DNA of 64,000 nucleotides from Pseudomonas sp. gcc21 (GCF_012844345.1 NZ_CP051625.1:3162001-3226000), one strand, 5' to 3'. Positions 27,683 through 38,184 are shown, numbered from the stretch's first letter. Program-made: numbers and translations. Notes: a model not told the origin generated them from the sequence alone.

Positions 27683-28564
27683 GTGAAAGCGTCGAACTGG
27701 TCATTGCAGCATTTGCCGGATATGGACGATACACAGTTCCGTCAATGGCAGGCATTGCTCGAATCACGCACAGGTGTATGCGTGGGTGAGCAGCGTAAGT
27801 TGTTTTTGCAGACCAGTCTGTGTGCACGGATGCGCGAGAAACAAATGACCGACTACCAGACCTATTACGAGCATGTGACTCAGGGGCCGATAGGCGCCAT
27901 CGAGTGGTCGGCATTGCTGGACAACGTGACCGTCCGCGAAACCAGTTTCATGCGGCACAGACCGTCCTTCGACTGTGTCGCGCGGCATCTACAGCAGCGC
28001 ATGACCAATGCTTCCGATAAGCGCCCGTTGCACTTGTGGAGCGTGGGTTGCGCAAGTGGCGAAGAGGCCTACTCTCTGGCAATCACCAGCGCTCAATGTT
28101 TGCGTTCAGCCGGTAGGGATGAAACCGATTTCGGTATATGGGCGAGTGATATCAGCCCCAAGGCCCTTCAGCAGGGACGTGTCGCCGAATACTCAGCTGC
28201 GCGGCTGGGAGGTCTGACGCAGACAGAACGATCCACCTGGTTTCGCGCTCTCAGGGACGAACGGTATGCAGTCATACCGGCGCTGCGCGACAGGGTTTGC
28301 TTTACCCGCCTGAATATTCTCGAACTGGCCCAGGCCCCGATACGGGAACTGGATATCATTTTCTGCCAGAACCTCCTCATCTATTTTCGCCGTTGGCGTC
28401 GTCGCGATTTGCTCAACATGCTGGCCAGCCGACTGGCGCCGGGTGGCATGTTGATCATCGGTTTAGGTGAGATTGTGGACTGGAAAAATCCCTTGCTCGA
28501 GCGGGTACCCGATGACCGGGTCCAGGCTTATGTGCGACGGGAAAGCAACGGAAGTCTGGAGTGA
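27683..28564 (+). CDS. pilK: Chemoreceptor methyltransferase PilK
   Basis: 293 residues from a GTG start with GCGAGGGGC upstream. CheR-type enzyme that methylates PilJ glutamates using SAM. The N-terminal helical domain covers about 1-80; the SAM motif is LWSVGCASGEEAYSLAI, with IWASDISPKALQQGRVAEYS and the NLLIYF segment (DIIFCQNLLIYFRRW). The stop overlaps or abuts the chpA start. Confidence 0.95.
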   Translation: MKASNWSLQHLPDMDDTQFRQWQALLESRTGVCVGEQRKLFLQTSLCARMREKQMTDYQTYYEHVTQGPIGAIEWSALLDNVTVRETSFMRHRPSFDCVARHLQQRMTNASDKRPLHLWSVGCASGEEAYSLAITSAQCLRSAGRDETDFGIWASDISPKALQQGRVAEYSAARLGGLTQTERSTWFRALRDERYAVIPALRDRVCFTRLNILELAQAPIRELDIIFCQNLLIYFRRWRRRDLLNMLASRLAPGGMLIIGLGEIVDWKNPLLERVPDDRVQAYVRRESNGSLE

Positions 28565-28566
28565 AT

Positions 28567-31500
28567 ATGGGTGATCGGCATGATTATGTCGCCCTCGACT
28601 GGGTCAAAGGCGAAATTTCCGAGACGTTGGGCCAGGCACGCCAGGCTCTGGAAGCTTTTGTAGAAAACCCCGAGGACTCAACACGTCTGCGTTTTTGCCT
28701 GACCTATATTCATCAGGTTCACGGCACCCTGCAGATGGTCGAGTTTTATGGCGCAGCGTTGCTGGCTGAAGAGATGGAGCAGTTGGCGCAATCCTTGATG
28801 CATGGCACCGCAAGCCGTGAAGGGGAGGCGCTGGAAGTACTGATGCAGTCCATATTGCAGATGCCTGCGTACCTCGATCGGGTACAAAGCGGCCGACGCG
28901 ACCTGCCGTTGGTGCTGTTGCCGCTGCTTAACGATATGCGTTCGGCAAGAGGCGAAAAGCTGCTTTCTGAAAACGCTCTGTTCAGCCCGGACCTTGGCAA
29001 ACCGAGTGAGACGGACGTTTCGCCGTCCCCTGAATTTGCCGACGACCTCATCGTTCTGCGACTGCGTAAATTGCGTCAGGCGATGCAGATGGCGCAGGCA
29101 GGGATCATCCGGGAACAGAACGTAGCTGCCAACAGCCATCAGCTGGGCAGGGTTTTTGCGCGTCTGGAATCCTTGTTCCAGGGCGCTCCCTACGGAGACC
29201 TGTGGACCATTTTCGCTGGCGTCGCCGAGGGTTTGGAGCTTGGCTCCATCGAGACAGGCACCGCGATACGCAACCTGTTACGAGAGGGCGATCGCGAGTT
29301 GCGCAGGCTGACCGATAAAGGCATTGCCGCCCGAGGCGAGACACCTCCCCCTGACTTGCAACGCAACCTTTTGTTCTATGTCGCCAAAAGTCTGGGTAGC
29401 AGTCCCAGATTGGATGCGCTCAAGGACCGTTACCAGCTGCGCACGTTATGGACTCAGGCAGAGCGTGACGCGCAGTCATCTGGCAGTCGACTGGTCGGGC
29501 CGGATCGCAGTGCAATGCAATCAGTAGTCGTAGCGCTGGGGGAAGAGTTGTTGCAGGTCAAGGAGCGGCTCGATCTGTTCGTGCGCAGTGATCGCTCCGA
29601 ACTGGCTAGCCTCAAGGCTCTGTTGCCCACCCTGAAGCAGATTGCGGACACGTTGGCCATGCTTGGACTCGGCCAGCCACGACGTGTATTGCAGGATCAG
29701 ATAGTCCAGTTGGAGCAGCTCGCCCGCGGCGACACCCTGGTTGATGATGCCGGCCTCATGGACATCGCTGGCGGGTTGCTATTCGTTGAAGCCAGTCTGC
29801 AAGGTGTATCGGGACAGGAGCGCGGGGAAGCTGTTGAAACCGATGACGAATCCGAAACGAGCCAGGCTCCGGTTAGCCAGGATATGGCGCAGGTGCATCA
29901 GCAGGTTGTGCAGGAGGCGCGGAATGCGCTCGAGCATACCCGCGACGCAATCAACTCGTTCATAGCCCAGCAATGGAGTCACGATCAGCTCGAACCTGTC
30001 GACGAATGTCTCAACAGCGTTCGCGGCGGCATGGAAATGCTCGGATTGCAACGCGCCGCCGACACCCTCGGTGCCTGTCGTTTGTACGTTATCGAGCAGT
30101 TGATCACGCCCCAGTCTGTTCCTGATTGGGAATCGCTCGATGCGTTGGCCGATGTCATCACCAGCATCGATTATTACCTCGAGCGGCTGGCTGAGGATGA
30201 TACCGACCGCGGCGACAGCATTCTCTCGGTAGCCGAGGAACGCCTCGCGGTGCTTGAATATGACCCCGCGAGCCTGTCGCGGCGTAAGGCAGAAGCCGAA
30301 AGCCAGTCGAGTACGGAAGCCTCGCTGGAGCCGGCTGTGGTGCAGACGCCGGTAGTCGAGGTGGAGGACGCCGAGGAGCTGGACACGGAGCTGGTCGAGA
30401 TCTTTATTGAAGAAGCCGGCGAAGTGCTGGAGGCACTGGCCGAGTTCACTCCGATCTGGCAGGCCGATCCTGAGAATCACAAGGCGCGCGCCGAAGTACG
30501 ACGGTCTTTCCATACCCTCAAGGGTAGCGGCCGGATGGTACGTGCTGGCGTACTGGCCGAACTCTCCTGGTCAGTTGAGAACATGCTCAACAGGGTGATT
30601 GACCGCAGTATCGAGCTGACGCCCAGCGTGTTCTCGGTAATCAATGCCGTGCGTGAGCTGATGCCCCGTCTGGTGGAAGATTTTGCAACAAATACCCAGC
30701 AGCAGTTACCAGAAGTAACCCAGTTGTCCGGTCATGCTGACGCGTTAGCCAAAGGGCTACCGCTGCCAGAAGAGACGCCCGAACCCGTGCAGCCAATCGA
30801 CGAGGCCGTCGATCTTGGCGAGGCTGAGGAAGCGCTTGATGGCGACGCCCTGATTGCTGGTACGGCTTCTCAAGACCAAGACGTTTTGACTGAGCCAGAA
30901 AGCGAGCTGATCGAACCCTCGTTGAACTCCCAAGAGCAGTCTATTGACGAGGTTCCTGAATCTGTCGACGTTGAAAGTGTCGGTGAGGAATGGATAAGCG
31001 CCGAGCTGGATGCTGAACTGCTCATCGGCTCTGAGGATGCTCCCTCGCAGACGGAAGAGGCCACTCAATCGCTATTGGCCGATTCGGTTGATGCAGATGA
31101 AGAACTGACGCCAGCTTCGGAAACGCTTGAACAGTCTGATGCAGCGCCGCAACCCGACGCCGATGCAATCGCTGCGATGCTGGAAGCGGAGCAGGCCGAA
31201 ACTGATTCGCCCGTTGATGTAGCGCAAACGCAGGTCACATTGGACGACGATGCGCTTGCCGCGGCCGGCGGCATGGATCCGGTACTGTTGGAAATCTTCA
31301 ACAACGAAACGCGCGTTCACATTGAGGAGATCCGCCGCTTCATCGCCCGCTGCGAAGATTCCGTCCCGCAACCAATCAGCGATGCGTTGCAGCGTGCACT
31401 GCATACTCTCAAGGGTAGCGCGCACATGGCTGGTATCCAGCCGATCGCGAGACTTGTCACGCCATTGGAGAAACTGGCGAAGGACTTCAAGGGCAACCTG

Positions 31501-34500
31501 ATAGACGCCGATGCGCCGCTCGCAGCGCTGCTTGACGAAGTCGTCAAAATGATCGAAACGGGCCTGGTGCAGCTGCAATCCGACCCTGAACGCGTGATCG
31601 ACGGAACCGATAGCTTCCTTGAGCGGGTGCAAGCGCTTCATGCTGAAGGACTCAGCCAGCTCGAAAGCCGTCGCTCCGATGCGGAAGACAGCCGCGATAT
31701 CGAAGCAGGGTTGCTATCGATTTTCCTTACTGACGGCATAGAGCTGCTGTTGGACGCGACCGATGCGCTGCAGGACTGGCGCCGAGGTGAAGGCGAAATC
31801 GACGGGTACGGCCTGGTTCGCAGCTTGCGAGAGCTGGGAGAGGTCGCAGGGGATGTTGAGCTGAGTACGCTGGAAACCCTATGTCAGCGTCTGGAAGAAG
31901 TGCATGAGGCTATCCTCGACGGTCGACTACAGCTTGATGACAGTGTCGCGTTAGCCCTCGAAGCGGCCCACGACCGCTTGATCGTCATGATGGATCAGGT
32001 CGCCTCCCACCAGTTCGTCGTGCCTGCCGAAAGTGAGATGGCGACGCTGCAAGCGCTGTTTGTTGATGAGCGCACCCCTGAAGCTTTCGCTCCCGTCACG
32101 GAAGAGGCGCTGACCGAGTCGCAGGCATCTATTGTCTCTCAAGCCTCGCCAGACGAAACGCCGCCTGGCATGTGGCATCCGCGTGAAGCGGTTACCGACC
32201 ACGAACTGGTCGATATCTTCCTGGAAGAGGCACAGGAAATTATCGAGAGTTCAGGCGAAAGTCTGCGTACCTGGCTTGACGACACGGGCAACAACATTGC
32301 AGTTGAAGCCTTGCAGCGTGATCTTCATACGCTCAAGGGCGGCGCACGGATGGCGGAAATCCGACCTGTTGGGGATTTGGCGCACGAGCTGGAATTCCTC
32401 TACGAAGGCGTTTGCGAATTCCGCTACCAACCGAGCGAGCATCTCGCTGCGTTACTGCACGCCTGCCATGACAGCCTTGCCGATATGGTCGAAGGTGTCA
32501 CCGCCGGGCGCCCGATAAGCGATGGCTTGGGGCTGATCGGTGCCATCCGCGCTTACCGTGCCCATCCCGACCTGCCTGTAGAATTGCCTGCTCGCGATTC
32601 GGCGGCGCAGTCGGAATTCAATGTACAGGCAAGCGGCGCGGCAACCACCGTACTACCCGCTGCATTTTCTCAGCCCATGCAGGGCATGCTCGCGATGTTC
32701 CTCGAGGAGGCGCGCGAGCTGCTCGAGCCTTGCGCTGCGTTACTGCAGCGCAAGGAAGATGACCCCACGGCTGCCCACGATCTCCTGCACAGAGTGCAGA
32801 CACTGAAAGGCAGCGCACGTCTCGCCAACCAGCACGATCTGGCTGAACAGGCAAAATTGCTGGAAACCGCGCTGCATGAAAGCGAGCCGGACCACGTCGA
32901 GCTGTTGGAGCGTTCGTTGAGCGAGCTTCAATCGGCAATCGAAATGCTCGCTGCGGGGCAGGAGCTGTCGACAATTGACTGGTCGCTGACTGCGCACACA
33001 CAGCCTGGCGCTGTAACGACTACCAGCCAGTCTGCGGACAAGCCCCGGATTATCGATTCAGGCAAGACACTGGCCGACGTCAAAGCGATCCTTCAGAAGG
33101 CCATGGAAGCAGGGGACGAGCGCCGAACAAGCACCCGCAATAGCGCACAGGAAACCGTCAAGGTTCCTGCTGGCCTGCTCGAGGACCTGGTAAACCTGGC
33201 GGGCGAGACCTCCATTTTCCGGGGCCGCATCGAGCAGCAGGTAACAGACTTGAGTCATACCCTGCAGGATGTTGAAAGCACCATTGAGCGGGTCAGGGAT
33301 CAGTTACGCCGACTGGATATGGAAACCCAGGCACAGATTCTGTCGCGCCATCAGGAGGAAATTGAACAAGCCTACGAAGAGTTCGATCCGCTTGAAATGG
33401 ACCGGTACTCCCAGCTCCAGCAGCTGTCCCGTTCATTGTTCGAGTCGGCGTCCGACTTGCTTGATCTGAAAGAAACGCTGGCCTCCAAGAGCCGCGATGC
33501 TGAAACCCTGCTGATCCAGCAGGCTCGGGTTAATACCGAATTGCAGGAAGGTCTGATGCGTACCCGGATGGTACCGTTCGACCGCCTGCTGCCCCGCATG
33601 CGCAGGGTGGTCAGACAGGTTGCCGGCGAGCTGGGCAAACAGGTCGAACTGGTCGTCGGTAATGCTGAAGGGGAAATGGATCGCAGCGTGCTGGAGCGCA
33701 TGATCGGTCCGCTGGAGCACATGCTGCGTAATGCTGTTGACCATGGCATCGAAATGCCGGCGGGGCGCGAAGCTGCTGGCAAGCCGGAAGAAGGCCGCAT
33801 AACGCTGGATCTGCGCCGCGAAGGCAGCGAGATCGTATTGCAGCTCGCCGATGACGGTAAGGGCATCAACCTTGATGCGGTACGCCGCAAGGCCATCGAG
33901 CGAGGCTTGCTGGATTCTGATGTTGAATTGTCGGACGACGAGATTCTGCAGCTTATCCTCGAAGCAGGTTTCTCTACCGCCGACAAGGTTACCCAGATAT
34001 CGGGTCGCGGCGTCGGCATGGATGTGGTGAACGCGGAGGTCAAGCAGCTCGGCGGTAGCATGACGTTGTTGAATGAGCCGGGCCAAGGCACCGCCTTTAC
34101 CATCCGCCTGCCCTTTACCGTATCGGTGAACCGCGCGCTGATGGTTTACTCGGGCGATGATCTGTTCGCCATTCCGTTGAATACCATCGAAGGTATCGTG
34201 CGTGTATCGGGCTACGAGCTGGAGGCTTACTATGCTCCGGACGCGCCACCCTTTGAATACGCCGGTAAAACCTATGATCTGAGGTATCTAGGAGAGCTGC
34301 TGGTCACCGGCCAGCAGCCACGGCTAACCGGGCATTCACTGCCGCTGCCGGTCATCCTGGTGCGCGGGGCCGAACACAGCATGGCCGTTCAGGTGGACGC
34401 CCTGGCAGGCTCGCGAGAGATTGTTGTGAAGAGCCTCGGCAAACAGTTTGCGGTCGTTCCGGGTATCTCGGGTGCCACCATTCTTGGTGATGGCCGTGTC

Positions 34501-34983
34501 GTGGTCATTCTCGATCTGCTCGCTGTCATTCGTGCCCAGCAGGCGTTGCAATCACAACAACGTCTGGCCGCCGAGCGCGCTCTGGCCATCGGCGCGCCAG
34601 CCGAGGAACGCTCAACACTGGTCATGGTGGTGGATGACTCGATTACTGTTCGCAAGGTCACTACTCGACTGCTTGAGCGCCACGGTATGGAAGTGGTCAC
34701 GGCCAAGGACGGGGTGGAAGCCATTGCCATGCTGCAGGATATCCAGCCGGATATCATGCTGCTGGATATCGAGATGCCCCGCATGGATGGTTTCGAAGTA
34801 GCCACGCTGGTGCGTCATGATGAGCGGCTCCAGGACCTGCCGATCATCATGATTACCTCGCGAACCGGCGAGAAACACCGTGAGCGGGCACGAACTATTG
34901 GTGTTAACGATTACCTCGGCAAGCCCTATCAGGAGACCGAGCTGCTCGACACCATAGGCAAGCTGGTTACCATCCGTGAATGA
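28567..34983 (+). CDS. chpA: Hybrid chemotaxis kinase ChpA with several Hpt domains
   Basis: 2138 residues from ATG 28567 (MGDRHDYVALDW, GGAG upstream); a GTG at 28561 also fits. P. aeruginosa ChpA is about 2470 residues, so this one is shorter. Hpt-type sites: His49 (IHQVHGTL), His649 (FHTLKGSGRM), His946 (LHTLKGSAHM), His1254 (LHTLKGGARM). Two further Hpt-like repeats lack the histidine, with Arg1085 (VRSLRELGEV) and Gln1411 (RVQTLKGSAR). Acidic linkers separate the modules. Then come the dimerisation region (about 1529), the ATPase (N box HMLRNAVDHG at about 1718; DDGKGIN; GRGVGMDVV), a CheW-like domain (about 1850-1990) and a C-terminal receiver with Asp2067. It phosphorylates PilG and PilH. 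Confidence 0.97.
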   Translation: MGDRHDYVALDWVKGEISETLGQARQALEAFVENPEDSTRLRFCLTYIHQVHGTLQMVEFYGAALLAEEMEQLAQSLMHGTASREGEALEVLMQSILQMPAYLDRVQSGRRDLPLVLLPLLNDMRSARGEKLLSENALFSPDLGKPSETDVSPSPEFADDLIVLRLRKLRQAMQMAQAGIIREQNVAANSHQLGRVFARLESLFQGAPYGDLWTIFAGVAEGLELGSIETGTAIRNLLREGDRELRRLTDKGIAARGETPPPDLQRNLLFYVAKSLGSSPRLDALKDRYQLRTLWTQAERDAQSSGSRLVGPDRSAMQSVVVALGEELLQVKERLDLFVRSDRSELASLKALLPTLKQIADTLAMLGLGQPRRVLQDQIVQLEQLARGDTLVDDAGLMDIAGGLLFVEASLQGVSGQERGEAVETDDESETSQAPVSQDMAQVHQQVVQEARNALEHTRDAINSFIAQQWSHDQLEPVDECLNSVRGGMEMLGLQRAADTLGACRLYVIEQLITPQSVPDWESLDALADVITSIDYYLERLAEDDTDRGDSILSVAEERLAVLEYDPASLSRRKAEAESQSSTEASLEPAVVQTPVVEVEDAEELDTELVEIFIEEAGEVLEALAEFTPIWQADPENHKARAEVRRSFHTLKGSGRMVRAGVLAELSWSVENMLNRVIDRSIELTPSVFSVINAVRELMPRLVEDFATNTQQQLPEVTQLSGHADALAKGLPLPEETPEPVQPIDEAVDLGEAEEALDGDALIAGTASQDQDVLTEPESELIEPSLNSQEQSIDEVPESVDVESVGEEWISAELDAELLIGSEDAPSQTEEATQSLLADSVDADEELTPASETLEQSDAAPQPDADAIAAMLEAEQAETDSPVDVAQTQVTLDDDALAAAGGMDPVLLEIFNNETRVHIEEIRRFIARCEDSVPQPISDALQRALHTLKGSAHMAGIQPIARLVTPLEKLAKDFKGNLIDADAPLAALLDEVVKMIETGLVQLQSDPERVIDGTDSFLERVQALHAEGLSQLESRRSDAEDSRDIEAGLLSIFLTDGIELLLDATDALQDWRRGEGEIDGYGLVRSLRELGEVAGDVELSTLETLCQRLEEVHEAILDGRLQLDDSVALALEAAHDRLIVMMDQVASHQFVVPAESEMATLQALFVDERTPEAFAPVTEEALTESQASIVSQASPDETPPGMWHPREAVTDHELVDIFLEEAQEIIESSGESLRTWLDDTGNNIAVEALQRDLHTLKGGARMAEIRPVGDLAHELEFLYEGVCEFRYQPSEHLAALLHACHDSLADMVEGVTAGRPISDGLGLIGAIRAYRAHPDLPVELPARDSAAQSEFNVQASGAATTVLPAAFSQPMQGMLAMFLEEARELLEPCAALLQRKEDDPTAAHDLLHRVQTLKGSARLANQHDLAEQAKLLETALHESEPDHVELLERSLSELQSAIEMLAAGQELSTIDWSLTAHTQPGAVTTTSQSADKPRIIDSGKTLADVKAILQKAMEAGDERRTSTRNSAQETVKVPAGLLEDLVNLAGETSIFRGRIEQQVTDLSHTLQDVESTIERVRDQLRRLDMETQAQILSRHQEEIEQAYEEFDPLEMDRYSQLQQLSRSLFESASDLLDLKETLASKSRDAETLLIQQARVNTELQEGLMRTRMVPFDRLLPRMRRVVRQVAGELGKQVELVVGNAEGEMDRSVLERMIGPLEHMLRNAVDHGIEMPAGREAAGKPEEGRITLDLRREGSEIVLQLADDGKGINLDAVRRKAIERGLLDSDVELSDDEILQLILEAGFSTADKVTQISGRGVGMDVVNAEVKQLGGSMTLLNEPGQGTAFTIRLPFTVSVNRALMVYSGDDLFAIPLNTIEGIVRVSGYELEAYYAPDAPPFEYAGKTYDLRYLGELLVTGQQPRLTGHSLPLPVILVRGAEHSMAVQVDALAGSREIVVKSLGKQFAVVPGISGATILGDGRVVVILDLLAVIRAQQALQSQQRLAAERALAIGAPAEERSTLVMVVDDSITVRKVTTRLLERHGMEVVTAKDGVEAIAMLQDIQPDIMLLDIEMPRMDGFEVATLVRHDERLQDLPIIMITSRTGEKHRERARTIGVNDYLGKPYQETELLDTIGKLVTIRE

Positions 34984-35008
34984 GACAAGAGTCTGTTCCC
35001 GTTTCATC

Positions 35009-35036
35009 GCGGCTCCGTCCCTTCGGGTGGGGCCGC
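35009..35036 (+). other. Strong hairpin between chpA and chpB
   Basis: Outer stem GCGGCTCC / GGGGCCGC (one G-U pair) encloses CCC-TTC-GGG. It starts 25 bases after the chpA stop and has no T-run. The remaining 234-base gap up to chpB has no gene I can support. The motif GGCTCCGTCCCTTCGGGT here recurs with one change on the minus strand at 49711-49728. Confidence 0.5.
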
Positions 35037-35217
35037 CCGGGCTGCGGTTTCACATGACGCCATGCGGCGTTGCGGGGTCTGGCAAGGAAACGGCCATCAA
35101 CTGTGCTGTTCGCGATCCAGATGAATTTGGTGGAGGCAGCAAGCCCGCCGGGAGCGGGCGCGGCCTTGCGGATCGTTGCCAGTCCTTGCGCCCTTTGACA
35201 CAGCAACGCGGTTCGCA

Positions 35218-36195
35218 ATGAAACGGCAACACACCCTGGCACCAGCCATCGCCTTGCTCGCCAGCCAGCCAGCCAAGCGAAAGCTGCTGGCCGAGGTGCT
35301 GGGCGAGTTTGGCTATCGCGTGGTATTTGCCAGCGAACCTGAGCGGCTGAATTGTGAGCAACTGGCGGCGGTTGATCCTGATGCATGGTTGCTGGAATTA
35401 TCCGAGGAATCGGAACTTGCCGAGTGGCTGCTTGAACACAGTCCGGTGCCGGTTCTTCTGGGGACCGGGGAAGTACCTGACCGGCACAGCGACGATTACC
35501 CGCGCTGGAAACGCAGGTTATATAACAAGCTTCAGCCTCTGCTGGGCGACCCGCCAGAGGGGCAGGCACCCAGTGTATCGGTAGCGCCGCCTAACCACTC
35601 AGGCGTGCCTGTTGCCCGGTGCGTCTGGTTACTTGCGGCTTCGCTTGGCGGACCCGCGGCAGTGAAGAGTTTCCTGGATGCATTGCCAGCCGATCTGCCA
35701 GTAGCCTTCATCTACGCACAACACATCGATGCAGGCTTCGAATACAAGCTTCCGCAAATACTGGGACGTCACAACAACTGGCGGTTCTTCAATTGCGAGG
35801 AAGGCTCACGTTTGCATGAAGGCGAGGTAATGGTCGCGCCGATTACTCGCGTAATAGAGTTTGGCCCCGCCGGAGAGGTGCGATTATCTGACCAGCCCTG
35901 GCCAGGGGCTTACCAGCCTGCTATCGAGGTGCTACTGGACGAGATCGTCAAGGCTTTCAGTCCGGGCTGTGGCGCGATTATCTTCAGTGGAATGGGCGAA
36001 GACGGAGTGAATGCGTGCGGGCGCATGCATGAAAAAGGCATGCAGGTGTGGACGCAAAATGCGGAAAGCGCCGCTTGCGCGACCATGCCCCTGGCGGTTC
36101 AGCTGGCCGGATACAGCAGTCGGCAGGGATCACCGGAGGAGCTCGCAGCGGCGATGCAGCAATGGGTCGACGAAGAGTGGCTTGTTGCGCTCTAG
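35218..36195 (+). CDS. chpB: Chemoreceptor methylesterase ChpB
   Basis: 325 residues from ATG 35218. CheB-type enzyme that removes methyl groups from PilJ. The catalytic domain (about 135-320) has Ser in LLAASLGGPAA, His in YAQHIDAGFE and Asp in FSGMGEDGVNACG. The N-terminal 100 residues resemble a receiver fold (LAPAIALLASQPAKRKLLAE) but lack a recognisable phospho-acceptor Asp, so control by phosphorylation is doubtful. The gap of 234 bases to chpA suggests its own promoter or an attenuated junction. Confidence 0.94.
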   Translation: MKRQHTLAPAIALLASQPAKRKLLAEVLGEFGYRVVFASEPERLNCEQLAAVDPDAWLLELSEESELAEWLLEHSPVPVLLGTGEVPDRHSDDYPRWKRRLYNKLQPLLGDPPEGQAPSVSVAPPNHSGVPVARCVWLLAASLGGPAAVKSFLDALPADLPVAFIYAQHIDAGFEYKLPQILGRHNNWRFFNCEEGSRLHEGEVMVAPITRVIEFGPAGEVRLSDQPWPGAYQPAIEVLLDEIVKAFSPGCGAIIFSGMGEDGVNACGRMHEKGMQVWTQNAESAACATMPLAVQLAGYSSRQGSPEELAAAMQQWVDEEWLVAL

Positions 36196-36351
36196 CGCCC
36201 TTGAAAGCCAGCGCAGCCCAGCTTTATCTTCCGCCGAATCAATCAGGGACGCTCCAGGCGGCACCAACGCACGGCCGGGATGCCGGGTTACAACATGATC
36301 GCGACGAGGGGTCGATAGACCTGGCGCCACGGATAATATCGAGAGGACAAG

Positions 36352-36828
36352 ATGGCAACGTCAGACGCATTGGATAGCTTGAATGGACTGGTTGTACCGC
36401 TGGCTACAAAACCCCTTTTACTGCCTAACATCGCGGTTGCCGAGCTTGTGGGTTACCGCCTGAGTCAGCCGGCTACGGAAGGCCCCGAATGGTTTCTTGG
36501 CTGGACAACCTGGCGAGATCAGCTGGTTCCCCTGATTGATCCGGAACGCCTGCTGGGGCAAAACCCGTCGCCGGATAGTACCGCCCAGCCTCGCACGCTG
36601 GTGCTCAACGCGCTGGGCGGACGGTCGGGGCTGAAGTTTGTCGGCATGCGGATCGCTGCTATCCCACGTTCACGCAAGGTCATTCGTGGCGAAATCGAAA
36701 CCAGAGCCGAAGGGGCTGAGTTCGTGCTCCAGGAGATCAGCCTGGGTGGCGATTCAGAGACTATGTTGATCCCCGACCTGCTGGCCATCGAACAGGCATT
36801 GGCCGATACCGGGTTGTTACGCGCCTGA
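36352..36828 (+). CDS. chpC: CheW-like protein ChpC
   Basis: 158 residues, CheW domain over most of its length (LLPNIAVAELVGYR, FLGWTTWRDQLVPLIDPERLL). In P. aeruginosa ChpC links extra chemoreceptors to the Pil-Chp system. Here it closes the cluster: chpD (AraC-type) and chpE, which follow it in P. aeruginosa, are absent, and a terminator and convergent envZ follow directly. Confidence 0.92.
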   Translation: MATSDALDSLNGLVVPLATKPLLLPNIAVAELVGYRLSQPATEGPEWFLGWTTWRDQLVPLIDPERLLGQNPSPDSTAQPRTLVLNALGGRSGLKFVGMRIAAIPRSRKVIRGEIETRAEGAEFVLQEISLGGDSETMLIPDLLAIEQALADTGLLRA

Positions 36829-36848
36829 CGCGCGACTAGCCGAAGCCA

Positions 36849-36877
36849 CGGGCCGGGCTTGATCCTGGCCGGTTTTT
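36849..36877 (+). terminator. Terminator after chpC
   Basis: Stem GGCCGGG / CCTGGCC (one G-U pair, 6-base loop) followed by GGTTTTTC. It ends at the stop codon of the convergent envZ, so the T-run overlaps the envZ end. Confidence 0.65.
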
Positions 36878-38184
36878 CAATCTGGTATCGGAATACTCAA
36901 ACGGGCTTCGGTGCCACCGCCGCCGCGGTTGAGCAACTGCACCGTTGCGCCGTGGGTATCGGCTATGCGCTTGACGATCGCCAGACCCAATCCGGTTCCC
37001 TTGGTTGAGCGCGCCCGATCACCCCGGGTGAAAGGCGTGAACAGGGACTCCGACTCGGCAGGCTCAATGCCAGGCCCTCTATCCAGCACTGCAACCACCA
37101 GGTAACGCTGGGCCCCGGTACGGGTTTCGTAGGTACAGACTTCCACCCCTGAACCGCCGTGCTTGAGTGCGTTTTCGATCAGGTTGGTTATTGCGCGCTT
37201 GATCGATAGACGGCGTAGCGGTGTCGACGGAACAGGTTCAAGACACAGTCGCACCTTTTCTTCTCCGGTATTGAGCGGCGCGGCTACTTCCCTGATCAGC
37301 TCGTTGATATCCGCTGGCTCGGACGCTTCGGCATTGCCCTCGCGAATGAAGGCCATGAACTGGTCGAGGATCGCGTCCATATCCTCAATATCCCGGATCA
37401 TTCCTTCGGTGAGCTCTGGATCGTTGGATGAGAGCATTTCGGTAGATAGCCGCATGCGTGTCAGCGGGGTGCGCAGATCATGCGACACACCCGCGAGCAG
37501 TAGAGTGCGATCCCGGTTGGCCTGCTCGACGTCATGGGCCATCTGGTTGAAGGCCCGGTATACCTCGGCAATTTCAGCCGGCCCTCCAGTATCCAGCAAG
37601 CGGATTCGCTGTCCGCGCCCGACCCGCCGGGCGGCCAGTTCCAACACCTTGAGCGGTCTGTTCAGCTGGCGCACAAAGATCCAGGCGGTTGCGGTGGACA
37701 ACATACCGATTGATAACAACCAGGTGACCACCCACCAGATGCGCTGGCCGCGTAGTGGATGCGCATAAAGCGGAACCTTCAACCAGTTATTCCCATAATT
37801 GGCTTGATGGATCCAGATGGCTGGCTCTTCGCGGGTCCGCACCCGTACCTGAGTGCGGTCACCGAGCTCGTCGCGTACCTGATTGGTGAAAATGCCGGAA
37901 TAAGGCCAGTGAATTTCCCCTTGCGGAACACTTTCCTCGGGAACCAACTCCATGCCGGTCATGCGTTCGAGGTCAGCACGGGCCTCGGGATTGCTGGTCC
38001 AATAAGCATGTACCAGCATCGCGGTGCCATGGCTATATTGGCGGTCGACCAGCAGATCCTCGTTGCTCATCAGATAGACAATGGTGAGCAGCTTGGAGAA
38101 CAGCGTGACCACCAACACCAGGAGGAGGGTTCGGGCGAAAAAACTACGCGGCAGTAAAGGATGCCAGCCGGGGCCTCCCTTCAC
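36877..38184 (-). CDS. envZ: Sensor histidine kinase EnvZ/AmgS
   Basis: 435 residues from a GTG at 38184 that overlaps the ompR stop (GTGA). Two membrane helices at about 17-39 and 150-171 enclose a periplasmic domain, followed by HAMP (172-224) and the H box with His235 ([15 protein letters not shown]). The ATPase has [11 protein letters not shown] and [12 protein letters not shown]. In P. aeruginosa the orthologue AmgS, with AmgR, senses envelope stress and gives aminoglycoside tolerance. No ATG start is available nearby. Confidence 0.95.
   Translation of the reverse strand: MKGGPGWHPLLPRSFFARTLLLVLVVTLFSKLLTIVYLMSNEDLLVDRQYSHGTAMLVHAYWTSNPEARADLERMTGMELVPEESVPQGEIHWPYSGIFTNQVRDELGDRTQVRVRTREEPAIWIHQANYGNNWLKVPLYAHPLRGQRIWWVVTWLLSIGMLSTATAWIFVRQLNRPLKVLELAARRVGRGQRIRLLDTGGPAEIAEVYRAFNQMAHDVEQANRDRTLLLAGVSHDLRTPLTRMRLSTEMLSSNDPELTEGMIRDIEDMDAILDQFMAFIREGNAEASEPADINELIREVAAPLNTGEEKVRLCLEPVPSTPLRRLSIKRAITNLIENALKHGGSGVEVCTYETRTGAQRYLVVAVLDRGPGIEPAESESLFTPFTRGDRARSTKGTGLGLAIVKRIADTHGATVQLLNRGGGGTEARLSIPIPD

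Noticed and set aside
34984..35217. Small open frame between chpA and chpB
   Set aside because: No ribosome site or recognisable product; it starts inside chpA and ends at the chpB start.
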